Below, piece after piece: positions 1-8,045 of a DNA stretch of 64,000 nucleotides; the stretch's first letter is position 1; each line of letters opens with the position of its first letter. Source of the stretch: Sediminibacterium roseum (GTDB taxonomy: Bacteria; Bacteroidota; Bacteroidia; Chitinophagales; Chitinophagaceae). A program made the position numbers and the translations under genes. The notes beneath the pieces were generated by a model. It saw only the letters and a program-made list of their open reading frames with translations. It made no database searches and had not been told where the DNA came from. The stretch is taken from positions 92,646 to 156,645 of the forward strand of contig NZ_JAACJS010000002.1 in NCBI RefSeq assembly GCF_009939005.1. The letters are read 5' to 3'.

Positions 1-543
1 GGTGTGAATTTATTGAGAGAAGGGCTGGACCTTCCCGAAGTGGCATTGGTGGCAATATTGGATGCAGACAAGGAAGGATTCCTGAGGAACGAACGCTCGC
101 TCACCCAAACCGCCGGCCGCGCCGCGCGTAACGTGGAGGGTAAAGTTATTTTCTACGCCGATAAAATGACAGAAAGCATGCAGCGCACCATAGATGAAAC
201 ATCGCGGAGAAGGGAGAAACAGGTTGCGTACAATACAGAACACGGCATTGTTCCAAAAACGATCATAAAATCGCGCGAGCAGGTTTTTGCACAAGGATCG
301 GTGCTCGACATAAAAGGTTATGATCCTTCAAGACCCTATGCTTTGCAGGGCGACGAAGAGATCGTTCAGAAAGTAGCGGCGGAAGAACAGGAAACCTACA
401 AAACAATTCCGCAGATGGAAAAGGCCATCGCCAAAACAAAAAAAGAAATGGAGAAAGCGGCGCGCGATCTTGATTTTATCGAAGCGGCGCGGTTGAGGGA
501 TGAAATGTTCAGGTTACAGAAAGAGTTGGCAAACATGAAATAG
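1..543 (+). CDS. uvrB: UvrABC system protein B, C-terminal part (5' end outside window)
   Basis: The visible 180 residues are the end of UvrB, the helicase-like damage-verification subunit of nucleotide excision repair. Seen: the reading frame is open from base 1 with a helicase motif V/VI region (residues reading [14 protein letters not shown], then QTAGRAARN, containing the motif VI arginines), a linker, and a C-terminal UVR domain rich in [22 protein letters not shown], which in the family contacts UvrC. The ATG-like GTG at base 4 is internal, not a start. The gene ends in TAG and is followed after 29 nt by the next same-strand gene. Only the N-terminal part is missing because of the window edge; nothing suggests damage. 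Confidence 0.97.
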   Translation, partial: GVNLLREGLDLPEVALVAILDADKEGFLRNERSLTQTAGRAARNVEGKVIFYADKMTESMQRTIDETSRRREKQVAYNTEHGIVPKTIIKSREQVFAQGSVLDIKGYDPSRPYALQGDEEIVQKVAAEEQETYKTIPQMEKAIAKTKKEMEKAARDLDFIEAARLRDEMFRLQKELANMK

Positions 544-572
544 CAACAGGCTTTTCGAAAACAAAATTGCGT

Positions 573-1643
573 ATGCACAAAAAAATTTTCCCGTTCTTTT
601 TCATGTTACTGATTGCCGGCGCTTGTTTTTCGCAGGGCGACCGGTTTTTCGAGATAAATGGTTTTATCGAAAACAGGGCAAACGGAAAAATATTCCTGCA
701 GTGTTACGATGAAAAAGGAAGCATTACCGACCAGGCCTCGGACATCACGGATCATAAATTTTATTTCAGGGGAAGATTGACAGAACGCGCAAAGGCCTCG
801 CTTGCAATGGGCGGCGGCGGCGTGTCGGATTATTTTTTCTTAGATACGGGAAAGATCGATATGCGGTTAAGGGTCGATACACAGCAAATAAACGGCAACC
901 GTGTATTACACCTCTCCGCAGCGATCACGGGCTCAAAGAGCCAGTTGATATGGGAAGAAACCGTTGATCATTTCGGAAAGATCAGCCGTTGCGAAGCGCC
1001 GGATTCTGTGAAGTCGGAAGACTTTTACAACGCGATGCTCAAGATCGCCAAAACCTATCCCGAGCTGTATGTAACGCGCGAACTTTTGTTTTACAACGAT
1101 AGCTGGTCGTACGAACAATTGAACAACCTGTTCAGCCTCATTCCCAAATCAAAGCAGGAAACTGCTTTGGGTGAAAAGATCAAAAAGCGGCTGGCATTGC
1201 TGAAACAAACAAGGGCCAATACATACATCTTCTTTCCAACACAAAAAGACCCGCAGCAAAAACCGGTAACACTGGATGATCTTGAATTTACTTACCTCCT
1301 GATCGATTTCTGGGCAAGCTGGTGCACACCCTGCAGAAGGGAGCACCCGGGACTGGTACAATTGTATAACAGGTACAAACAAAAAGGATTCAACGTACTC
1401 GGTATTTCACTTGATAAAGAGATTGATAAAGCCAAATGGCTGCAGGCGATCAAAGAAGACCAGTTGCCGTGGAAACAGGTTTCGGACCTGAAAGGTTTTC
1501 AAACCGAAATAGCCACACATTATGCGCTGGATTATATACCCTATAATATTTTAATAGACCGGAACGGGAAAATTCTTGCCCGGGACCTGCGTGGGGATGA
1601 ATTGCAGAATAAATTAAGGTCCCTCTTTGAAAAAAAGAAGTAA
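573..1643 (+). CDS. Secreted TlpA-type thioredoxin-like protein with DUF4369-like N-terminal domain
   Basis: A 356-residue exported protein. It begins with a hydrophobic signal sequence ending near ACFSQ, has an N-terminal beta-rich region like the DUF4369 domain common in Bacteroidota (roughly residues 25-120), a helical middle, and a C-terminal thioredoxin fold from about 230. The redox motif is WASWCTPC with cysteines near 251 and 254, followed by RREHPG; a cis-proline loop (YIPYNILID) is present. Family knowledge: such proteins act in the periplasm in disulfide reduction, often for cytochrome maturation or stress. I chose the ATG at 573 because it gives the best signal peptide; an in-frame TTG lies at 567. 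It follows uvrB by 29 nt, so co-transcription is possible. The substrate is unknown. Confidence 0.88.
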   Translation: MHKKIFPFFFMLLIAGACFSQGDRFFEINGFIENRANGKIFLQCYDEKGSITDQASDITDHKFYFRGRLTERAKASLAMGGGGVSDYFFLDTGKIDMRLRVDTQQINGNRVLHLSAAITGSKSQLIWEETVDHFGKISRCEAPDSVKSEDFYNAMLKIAKTYPELYVTRELLFYNDSWSYEQLNNLFSLIPKSKQETALGEKIKKRLALLKQTRANTYIFFPTQKDPQQKPVTLDDLEFTYLLIDFWASWCTPCRREHPGLVQLYNRYKQKGFNVLGISLDKEIDKAKWLQAIKEDQLPWKQVSDLKGFQTEIATHYALDYIPYNILIDRNGKILARDLRGDELQNKLRSLFEKKK

Positions 1644-1679
1644 TCAGCTGTTCAATTTTTACCTGCACTTCCGGTCAGA

Positions 1680-2123
1680 CTATTTTTTATTGATCAGGTA
1701 AGCGCCAAGAACCAGAAACAATACGCCCACAATTTTTGTAATGCTGATGTTTGATTGCGGAAAGCCGAACAAACCCAGGTGATCGTATAAAAGTGCCATG
1801 AGTAGTTGTCCTGCAATAACGAGCGCAAACACATTTGCCGACCCGATTTTCTGAACGGTAACAATGATAACGGTTACAAAGAATGCGCCGAGCAATCCGC
1901 CTGCATATTTATACAATTCAATATTGCGTAGCTGCGAAACGCCGGGAACGGTTTGCCTTGTTGCTACGATATATGCACCCAGGATGATCGTTCCCGTAAG
2001 AAAAGAAATAAAAGCGGCAACAAAAGGGTTGTTAACGGCCACACGCAACTGGCTGTTCACACCCGCCTGTGTTGTAATGGTTATGCCAGCGATTGCGGGA
2101 AGAATGAAGATGAGGTATTTCAT
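1680..2123 (-). CDS. DMT-superfamily small membrane transporter, YdcZ/DUF606 type
   Basis: 147 residues, almost entirely hydrophobic, with about five transmembrane segments. The N-terminus (ILPAIAGITITTQAGVNSQLR) and the later VNNPFVAAFISFLTGT segment are characteristic of the DUF606/YdcZ family, a half-size relative of the EamA drug/metabolite exporters. Known members are thought to work as dimers or paired proteins; the substrate is not established. It lies downstream of the kdnB-like gene on the same strand, but a strong terminator-like hairpin sits between them, so it may be weakly co-transcribed or have its own promoter. Its stop is 36 nt from the convergent thioredoxin gene. Confidence 0.85.
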   Translation of the reverse strand: MKYLIFILPAIAGITITTQAGVNSQLRVAVNNPFVAAFISFLTGTIILGAYIVATRQTVPGVSQLRNIELYKYAGGLLGAFFVTVIIVTVQKIGSANVFALVIAGQLLMALLYDHLGLFGFPQSNISITKIVGVLFLVLGAYLINKK

Positions 2124-2133
2124 TCAGCGAATA

Positions 2134-2173
2134 TAAAAAGGAACGGCGAACATGTAATGCATGTTCGCCGTTC
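2134..2173 (-). terminator. Rho-independent terminator after the kdnB-like gene
   Basis: A perfect 14-bp stem (arms 2141-2154 and 2160-2173, 5-nt loop) lies just past the stop codon of the gene ending at 2182. Read on the minus strand, it is followed by CTTTTTATAT, as expected for intrinsic termination. Confidence 0.85.
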
Positions 2174-2181
2174 GCTGTTCG

Positions 2182-3255
2182 TCAGAGTTTTTCGTAGAGC
2201 AGCCGCAGCTTCTCGCGTGTCATGGTCTTTTCCCAATCTTTCCCGAGGGCGTTTTCCCAGAGTGGCTTCATGCCGAGGGAAACATCGATCATGGTGTCGA
2301 ATTGTTCATCGGTCAATCCTTTGCAGATGCCCTGCGGGATCTCGATCCGGTTTTTTTCAACCATGAATTTGAATTCTTTTACACCTGCGGGATAATATTC
2401 TTCGAGATGGTTCATCACAATGCAATTGCCGATGCCGTGCTTGGTGCCGAGCAGGTAACTCAACCCATAACTCACGGCATGTGCAACGCCTACCTGCGAA
2501 TACGCAATGCTCATACCGCCTGCGTAGGAGGCCATCATGAGCTGGTCGTCTGACTCATCATCCCAATGGTCTTTTTCAACAAACACTTTCTGGCAAAGCT
2601 GCAAAGCCTTTTCGCCATAGCTTTTGCTGAACTCGTTGAGATAGGTTCCTTCAAGGCTTTCTATGCAATGAATGTAACAATCCATGCCCGTATAAAAACG
2701 CTGGTTAGCGGGTGCGTTCTTTGTAAGCTCCGGGTCGAGAACGATCTGGTCGAACGGCGTAAAATCGCTGTTCATGCCAAGCTTACGGGTGGGGCCCGTT
2801 AATACGGTTGTACGGCTCACTTCTGCGCCTGTTCCGCTCAAGGTTGGGATGCCGGCCTTGTAAACGCCGGGATTCTTAACAAGGTCCCATCCCTGGTAGT
2901 CTGCAGAAGAGCCGGGGTTGGTCATCATCAGGGAAACCGCTTTGGCAAGATCCATCGCCGAACCGCCGCCGATGCCGATCACACCGCTGATGGTGCCGAA
3001 CTCTTCTTTGAGATCCTGCGCAAGCTTGTCTACGTAAGTGGTTTTGGGTTCATACGTTACATCCACAAAAACGATCTTGTCTTTGCCGCGCAAAGGGATA
3101 CGGCCCGCAAGGGGTTTTCCTTCGAAGAAATGATCAACCAGGAAAACCATCGGCGCATCGGCCTTTCGCTGCGGTGCGAGGATGCCATCCAGCTGGTTAA
3201 AACTTCCGCGGCCATAAACCACGTAACTCACCATTTTAAAATTGCGGAAACTCAT
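2182..3255 (-). CDS. kdnB: Iron-containing dehydrogenase, KdnB-like 3-deoxy-D-manno-octulosonate 8-oxidase
   Basis: A 357-residue group III metal-dependent alcohol dehydrogenase. Seen: the nucleotide-binding GIGGGSAMD near residue 94, and metal ligands matching the family Asp and three His: D192 and H196 in GMDCYIHCIES, H259 in VAHAVSYG and H273 in TKHGIGN. The segments NPGSSADYQGWDLVKNP and GTYLNEFSKSYGEKA match my recollection of KdnB, which oxidises Kdo at C8 before transamination to 8-amino-Kdo (Kdo8N). I placed the start at ATG 3255 (MSFRNFK); twenty more in-frame codons upstream overlap the promoter and look non-coding. kdsB, which activates Kdo or Kdo8N, lies 2.7 kb away on the same strand, but the aminotransferase KdnA is not in the window. 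A less specific alcohol dehydrogenase role is the alternative. Confidence 0.78.
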   Translation of the reverse strand: MSFRNFKMVSYVVYGRGSFNQLDGILAPQRKADAPMVFLVDHFFEGKPLAGRIPLRGKDKIVFVDVTYEPKTTYVDKLAQDLKEEFGTISGVIGIGGGSAMDLAKAVSLMMTNPGSSADYQGWDLVKNPGVYKAGIPTLSGTGAEVSRTTVLTGPTRKLGMNSDFTPFDQIVLDPELTKNAPANQRFYTGMDCYIHCIESLEGTYLNEFSKSYGEKALQLCQKVFVEKDHWDDESDDQLMMASYAGGMSIAYSQVGVAHAVSYGLSYLLGTKHGIGNCIVMNHLEEYYPAGVKEFKFMVEKNRIEIPQGICKGLTDEQFDTMIDVSLGMKPLWENALGKDWEKTMTREKLRLLYEKL

Positions 3256-3272
3256 GTGGGGTTGTTTAGACG

Positions 3273-3302
3273 CAAAGATATTGAAGATGGAACAAGGAAC
3301 AA
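3273..3302 (-). promoter_or_regulatory. Predicted Bacteroidota promoter of the kdnB-like gene
   Basis: On the minus strand a TATCTTTG (-7 box, 3273-3280) is preceded by 19 nt and a TTG (3300-3302). The -33 TTG lies inside a CTTGTTCCTTG tandem. The predicted transcript starts shortly before ATG 3255, supporting that start. Confidence 0.6.
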
Positions 3303-3335
3303 GACGCCCCGACACAAGTATTGTAGCCCTGCCTG

Positions 3336-5765
3336 CTATCCCCCCGATCCAACACGCTGCATCTCGTCTCCCGCACTGCCGGCATTCCTGCGCGCGGCTT
3401 TGAGCGGCTTACCGAAGCGGTAGGTGAGCGATAGGTTTACAACGCGGCTGTCCCTTCGCAGGATAAAATACTCATCGGCATTCGGGAAATCGGTATTCCC
3501 CTCCATTACCTGTGTATACAATATATCGCGTACGCTCAGCTTCAGGGTGCCTTTTTTATTGAAAACGGGTCGCGCAATGCCGGCAGACAACTGGCCCGTT
3601 GGCAACAGCAATTCCTGGAGATCGTTCCTTGCCTGCGTGGTGTAGAAGCCCGAAACTTCTGCCGTGTATATTTTTCCAAGGCGCAGCTGGTTGTTCATGC
3701 TGATGTTGAGCTGTGATACATTGGAATTGTAATTTACATTGCTGTATCCCTTCAGCTCCTTGTAATTGTAGATCGCCTGGCCGGACAACGTCCACCAGCT
3801 AAGCGGTGTGGCCTGCACGGCAACGGACACGGCGAGGTTGTACATTTTTCCAACATTACCCTGCGTGTAAACAAGGATATCGCTTCCTTCGGAAAGGAAC
3901 AGTTGTGAAAAATAATCTTTGATGATGCTGTACGAAACCGTGGTGGTAAGCAGTTGTTTGAACTGGTGGCTAAGCTCCATGTTCCAGCTGTATTGCGGGC
4001 GGAAGAAGGGGTTGCCACGCTCATACGTGTATTTGTTGATGATGGTAACAAAAGGGTTCAACCGCTGAAACGCCGGCCTGTCTATGCGCCTGCCCGCTGT
4101 AATGGAAAACGAATTAGATGAGTCGGCGCGGTAGCTGATGTATCCCGAAGGGAAGAATCCACCATAATTATTGGCGAAGGAAGAATCTTTTCTCGCCGCA
4201 TTGCCCAGTTGGTGGCCATCGTAGTGCGTATTCTCGTACCGCAGCCCGAGTTGAAAACTTACCCTTGCCGATTTCTGCTCGAAACTTGTATACAGCGCAT
4301 TGATGTTTTCTTTGTAGAGGAAATGATTGCTTTTGTCGAGATCCTCTTTCCAAACCGAGCCATTGAATTTTTGATAGGACGCGATATTGTCTGTATTGAT
4401 GCCCGATAACTTATAACCCGATTCCAGTTTTGCTTCTTTACCGATCTGTACGCTGTAATCTGCTTTTGCAGAAAAAATAGAAATGGAAGAAGGCAGGTTG
4501 CCCCGCGAGCCCTCGTTGTAACCACCGCTTGCCTGCAACTGGTTGCTGAACGATTGATCGTTGTTGATGCTGTACCGGAGGTAATCGAGATCAACAGAAA
4601 GGTCCTGCGTTTTTGAAATATTGTGTTTTGCATTCAGGTTGATGCCGCCGTTTGTAAAACGATAGCTGGTTGCGCTCAACGTTCTGATGCTTGAATCTGT
4701 AATACCGGCAGCATTCTTCCAGCTCGCTGTTGCATCGCTGTTGCCTGTTCTTGCTACGGTAATGCCCGTGAGCGCTATACCGAGTGTTGTTTTCTGCGAA
4801 GCATAAAAATCGAAACCCGTTTTAAGCGTATTGCTGAAATTATTGTTGATAAAGATGGTAGGCTGGTCGAGCAACGACAGCAATGCACCACTGTTGCTGT
4901 AATACCTGCGCAGCGCATAGATGGTTGTAAAATTCTTGCTGAGGTTGGTGCTGTAGGTAAGGAAGGTATTGAATTTGCCGTTGCGGTAGTTCAACACCAG
5001 GCTGTTGTTGTTTTTTGGATAGCGCCCCTGCGCAAAAGAAGTGGTTGCCACACCATTGAAGCCGATCTGCCTGTTCTTTTTTGTTTTGATGTTGATGATG
5101 CCGGCATTGCCGCTTGCATCGTATTTTGCCGAAGGACTCGTGATGAGCTCGATCGTTTCAACCTGCGAGGAGCTCATGCCGCTGAGCAGGTTGTTGAGAT
5201 CGTTGCCGGAGAGGTAGGTTTGTTTGTCGTCGATCAATACCAGCACACCGGCTTTTCCCTGCAGGCTGATGCCGCCGTTTTTATCAACCATCACGCCGGG
5301 CGATTTTTCGAGCACCTCGAGAACCGTGGTGCCGGCATTGGTAAGCGATGCATCTGGGTTAACGATCACTTTTCCCTGCGCCATCTGCACAAAAGGTTTG
5401 CGAGAGGTAACACTTACGTTGGCCAGCGATCCCGAAGCGGGCCGCAAGGCAACGGTGACCTTCCTGTCGGCCAGAACCGTCCTGGAAAGCGGAACGGACT
5501 GCGTTTCCTGTCCTACAAAACTCACTTTCAAAACATACTCCCCCAAAAGAGAAATGTAAAAAACAGACACGCCGTTTTTATTAGTGACGGCCGATTTCAC
5601 CAGTTTTTTCGTGGCGCCATCGGTGATTTCCACTACTGCGCCTTCCAGCACGTCGCTTTGCTGGTTGGTTACGGTAACGGTGAGGGCCTCTGTATTTGCC
5701 TGTGTTTGTGCGGAAGAAGTAAATACGCAGGCGAGGAACAATGCACTATAAAGGATGTGTTTCAT
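3336..5765 (-). CDS. TonB-plug outer-membrane beta-barrel protein (OMP_b-brl_3 type)
   Basis: About 809 residues. Seen: a signal peptide ending near TSSAQ, an N-terminal carboxypeptidase-regulatory-like beta domain (about 25-110), a plug domain with the DKNGGISLQGKAGVLVLIDDKQTYLSG signature region and the LITSPSAKYDASGNAGIINI segment, then a long beta-barrel ending in the typical C-terminal NLSLTYRFGK. Family: outer-membrane proteins related to TonB-dependent receptors, distinct from SusC; ligand unknown. A paralogue lies at 45567. Start: ATG 5765 gives a clean signal peptide; an in-frame ATG at 5774 adds three residues. It lies between kdsB and the kdnB-like gene on the same strand, so it could belong to the same envelope locus. 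The C-terminal tail after the last strand (about 20 residues, Ala/Arg/Gly rich) is unusual. Confidence 0.9.
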   Translation of the reverse strand: MKHILYSALFLACVFTSSAQTQANTEALTVTVTNQQSDVLEGAVVEITDGATKKLVKSAVTNKNGVSVFYISLLGEYVLKVSFVGQETQSVPLSRTVLADRKVTVALRPASGSLANVSVTSRKPFVQMAQGKVIVNPDASLTNAGTTVLEVLEKSPGVMVDKNGGISLQGKAGVLVLIDDKQTYLSGNDLNNLLSGMSSSQVETIELITSPSAKYDASGNAGIINIKTKKNRQIGFNGVATTSFAQGRYPKNNNSLVLNYRNGKFNTFLTYSTNLSKNFTTIYALRRYYSNSGALLSLLDQPTIFINNNFSNTLKTGFDFYASQKTTLGIALTGITVARTGNSDATASWKNAAGITDSSIRTLSATSYRFTNGGINLNAKHNISKTQDLSVDLDYLRYSINNDQSFSNQLQASGGYNEGSRGNLPSSISIFSAKADYSVQIGKEAKLESGYKLSGINTDNIASYQKFNGSVWKEDLDKSNHFLYKENINALYTSFEQKSARVSFQLGLRYENTHYDGHQLGNAARKDSSFANNYGGFFPSGYISYRADSSNSFSITAGRRIDRPAFQRLNPFVTIINKYTYERGNPFFRPQYSWNMELSHQFKQLLTTTVSYSIIKDYFSQLFLSEGSDILVYTQGNVGKMYNLAVSVAVQATPLSWWTLSGQAIYNYKELKGYSNVNYNSNVSQLNISMNNQLRLGKIYTAEVSGFYTTQARNDLQELLLPTGQLSAGIARPVFNKKGTLKLSVRDILYTQVMEGNTDFPNADEYFILRRDSRVVNLSLTYRFGKPLKAARRNAGSAGDEMQRVGSGG

Positions 5766-5908
5766 TTCTCTCATGGGTGAAAATTAGAGAAAATGAAAGG
5801 TTGCCGGGGGAGATTTTGTTTGAGTGGTGTGTGCGTAATTCCGATACCAATACGGCCCGTAGATCACGTTGTTCCGCAACGGCCTCGTTCGGGAAACACG
5901 CAGCGTGG

Positions 5909-6634
5909 TTACAACAGTTTGGCGGCCCGCTCCAGGTCCTCGCGCGTATCTATTTCCACCCCCATGTATTCTGTAACCACCATCTTCAGCGGAACGCCGT
6001 TTTCCAGGTAACGGAGGCATTCGATCTTTTCTGCTTTCTCGAGCGGCGTCATTTCCCACGAAGTGAAATTGAGCAGCGCCTGTTTGCGGAACGCGTACAC
6101 GCCGATGTGTTCGTAGTAAACCGTTGCGGCATCTTTGCTCCTGGGGAAAGGGATCACGCTGCGCGAGAACAGGAGCGAGTTCATGTGCTTGTCAACCGCC
6201 ACTTTTACATAGTTCGCGTCTTCTATAAACTTCTGTTCCGTCATTACCTGCATCAGCGAGGCAACCTGTATTTTGTTTTCTGCATCGTCTGTAAAAACAC
6301 GAAGCAGTTTTTCGAGGGGCCCGCGTTTTACAAAAGGCTCATCGCCCTGCACGTTTACCACAATATCAACGTCCAGGTCAACAATGGCTTCTGCAATGCG
6401 GTCGCTGCCGCTTTCGTGTGTGCGTTTGCTCATCACGGCCCTGCCGTTGTTGGAAACGATCTCGTTGAAAATGATCTCGCTGTCGGTAACAACAAAAACC
6501 TCATCAAACAAACCCGTTGCTACGGTATTGTCGTACGTATGACGGATAACCGTTTTATCGCCCAGCATCTGCATCAGCTTTGCGGGGAAACGTGTGGCGG
6601 CATAACGGGCGGGGATGAACGCACAGATCTTCAT
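5909..6634 (-). CDS. kdsB: 3-deoxy-manno-octulosonate cytidylyltransferase (CMP-Kdo synthetase)
   Basis: 241 residues, the usual length for KdsB, which transfers CMP to Kdo before incorporation into lipopolysaccharide. Seen: the N-terminal nucleotide-binding PARYAATRFPAKLM, the KRTHESGSDRIAEA loop, VNVQGDEPF, and the C-terminal GVEIDTREDLERA with metal-binding acidic residues. The start at ATG 6634 (MKICAFIPARY) matches the family; an in-frame GTG/ATG two codons upstream is possible. The TonB-plug gene lies 144 nt downstream on the same strand. In Shewanella the KdsB homologue uses 8-amino-Kdo when KdnA/KdnB are present; whether this enzyme does so cannot be read from sequence alone. Confidence 0.95.
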   Translation of the reverse strand: MKICAFIPARYAATRFPAKLMQMLGDKTVIRHTYDNTVATGLFDEVFVVTDSEIIFNEIVSNNGRAVMSKRTHESGSDRIAEAIVDLDVDIVVNVQGDEPFVKRGPLEKLLRVFTDDAENKIQVASLMQVMTEQKFIEDANYVKVAVDKHMNSLLFSRSVIPFPRSKDAATVYYEHIGVYAFRKQALLNFTSWEMTPLEKAEKIECLRYLENGVPLKMVVTEYMGVEIDTREDLERAAKLL

Positions 6635-6729
6635 AAACAAGATTTGTGCAAAGATGCGTTAGAAATACAAAAGAAAAACAGGATTCACCCAAACCGGACC
6701 GCGAATGCACCAGCAGAAAATTAAATCGC

Positions 6730-7551
6730 TCAGTAATCCGTTTTTATTTTTTTGTTGAAGGGAACGCGGAGTTGGTAGGGAATGTTCTCGTCGGTTGCAT
6801 CATCCAATACATCGAGCCCATAACGCAGCTGGTCAACGGGTGTATAATTGAATGTACCGAAAAGGCGGTCCCACACAGAGAAGATGTTGCCATAATTGCT
6901 GTCTGTTTGTGGCCTTACGTAATGGTGGTGAACCTTGTGCATATTCGGAGAAACGAGCACCCAGCTGATCGCGGTGTCCAGCCACAGCGGCAGGCGTATG
7001 TTGGCGTGGTTGAATTGGGTAAGTACAACGCTTATGCTCTGGTACATCATCACCAGCCACATGGGGGCGCCGCAAACGATCACGCCAAGCAGCGTGAACA
7101 CAGCGCGGAAAACGCTTTCACCGGGATGGTGGCGGTTGGCGGTCGTTGTATCAACATGCGTATCCGCATGATGCACCATGTGGAACTTCCACATGAACTT
7201 TATTTTGTGTTCGATGAAATGTACGGAGTAAGCGCCAACCAGATCAAGCAGTAACAACCCTGCCAGCAGGAAAACCCAGAGCGGCATATCAACAAGGTAG
7301 AGCAGCCCAAACCTGTGCGCTACGGCCCAGTCGCTTGTTTTTACGATCAATAAGGCAAAAGCAAAATTGACAACGATCGTGGTAACCGTAAAAAAGAGGT
7401 TGGTAGAAGCGTGTTTCCATTTGTTGTACCCAAAACCGAATAAAGGGATCACACCTTCGATCAGCCAGAAAAAAAGGATTCCCCCGGCCAGTATGAGTGC
7501 GCGGTGCGTACTCGGTATATGATCAAAGTAATCGATGATGTGCTGCAACAT
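6730..7551 (-). CDS. Sterol desaturase/fatty acid hydroxylase family membrane protein
   Basis: 273 residues with four to five membrane segments. The histidine clusters that bind the di-iron centre are all present: HFIEH (111-115), HMVHH (124-128), a HH pair near 141 and HKVHHH (205-210). The family includes sterol and carotenoid/fatty acid hydroxylases and uses O2 with an electron donor. In Bacteroidota the substrate is usually unknown; lipid hydroxylation (for example of ornithine or sulfono-lipids) is a possibility, not shown. It lies 95 nt upstream of kdsB on the same strand, and a 56-codon ORF precedes it. Confidence 0.88.
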   Translation of the reverse strand: MLQHIIDYFDHIPSTHRALILAGGILFFWLIEGVIPLFGFGYNKWKHASTNLFFTVTTIVVNFAFALLIVKTSDWAVAHRFGLLYLVDMPLWVFLLAGLLLLDLVGAYSVHFIEHKIKFMWKFHMVHHADTHVDTTTANRHHPGESVFRAVFTLLGVIVCGAPMWLVMMYQSISVVLTQFNHANIRLPLWLDTAISWVLVSPNMHKVHHHYVRPQTDSNYGNIFSVWDRLFGTFNYTPVDQLRYGLDVLDDATDENIPYQLRVPFNKKIKTDY

Positions 7552-7633
7552 GTAAGCCGTGGTTAGAACATCAAGTTAGCAAAAAGCAGCAAGCTATCAA
7601 CCGTGAGGCGATGCTTTTTTCAACCATTGCTCC

Positions 7634-7804
7634 CTAATTGAACACAACTTTTCTCACGGTTCTTATTCTCCTGCTGCGCTGGATGCTCCACAGGTCGGCG
7701 GTGCCAAAAGAAGAACCTGGTTTTACCACCGGCGCGCCAACTACCGTGTTGTTAAGTGTGTTGATGATCTGTGTGCCCCCGGTAAGTGTGTTTGAAGTTT
7801 TCAT
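7634..7804 (-). CDS. Possible small protein of 56 residues, unknown function
   Basis: ATG at 7804 to TAG at 7634. The product starts MKTSNTLTGGTQIINTLNN, continues through a Gly/Pro/Val stretch and ends with a very basic tail containing RSRRIRTVRK. No signal peptide or membrane segment. It fills the gap upstream of the hydroxylase gene on the same strand. The N-terminal MKTSN leader-like start followed by a short, distinct body resembles small modified or structural peptides of Bacteroidota only loosely; I recognise no family. Support is limited to its position, AT-rich upstream sequence and plausible codon use. Confidence 0.4.
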   Translation of the reverse strand: MKTSNTLTGGTQIINTLNNTVVGAPVVKPGSSFGTADLWSIQRSRRIRTVRKVVFN

Positions 7805-8045
7805 GACTATGATTTTAATGTTTGATGATCGTTTCGTGCCAATCTTACTTTAAAGGATGTGCCAAAACGATAATTCATTCATAATCAATCGATAGCGAGT
7901 TCCGGCCACTGTTGAAGTGTACGGAAATGAACGCTGGGGTGTATGCACATGATACACAGGCTCCCGCTCTTGTTGCTGCGGGGTGAATAAAAAAAGACCG
8001 GCGTTTAGCCGGTCTCATTCTATAATTTAAAAGCCAGGATCTTTT
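7805..8045. other. Intergenic region between dnaN and the 56-codon ORF
   Basis: No convincing gene. It holds the dnaN terminator at 7988-8016 and an inverted repeat GTGTAT-N7-ATACAC at 7939-7957, which could be a regulator site for the small ORF on the minus strand. A weak -7-like TAAGATTG lies about 50 nt before its ATG. Confidence 0.4.
7988..8016 (-). terminator. Rho-independent terminator of dnaN
   Basis: Stem GACCGGC/GCCGGTC (7996-8002 with 8008-8014, loop of 5), followed on the minus strand by a run of T residues (TTTTTTTATT). It lies 30 nt past the dnaN stop codon. Confidence 0.9.

Noticed and set aside
5741..6724. 327-codon open frame on the plus strand
   Set aside because: Antisense to kdsB and the TonB-plug gene start; no motif or signal.
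7939..7957. GTGTAT-N7-ATACAC as another operator copy
   Set aside because: Different arms and spacing from the CACAT-type sites; kept as a separate repeat only.
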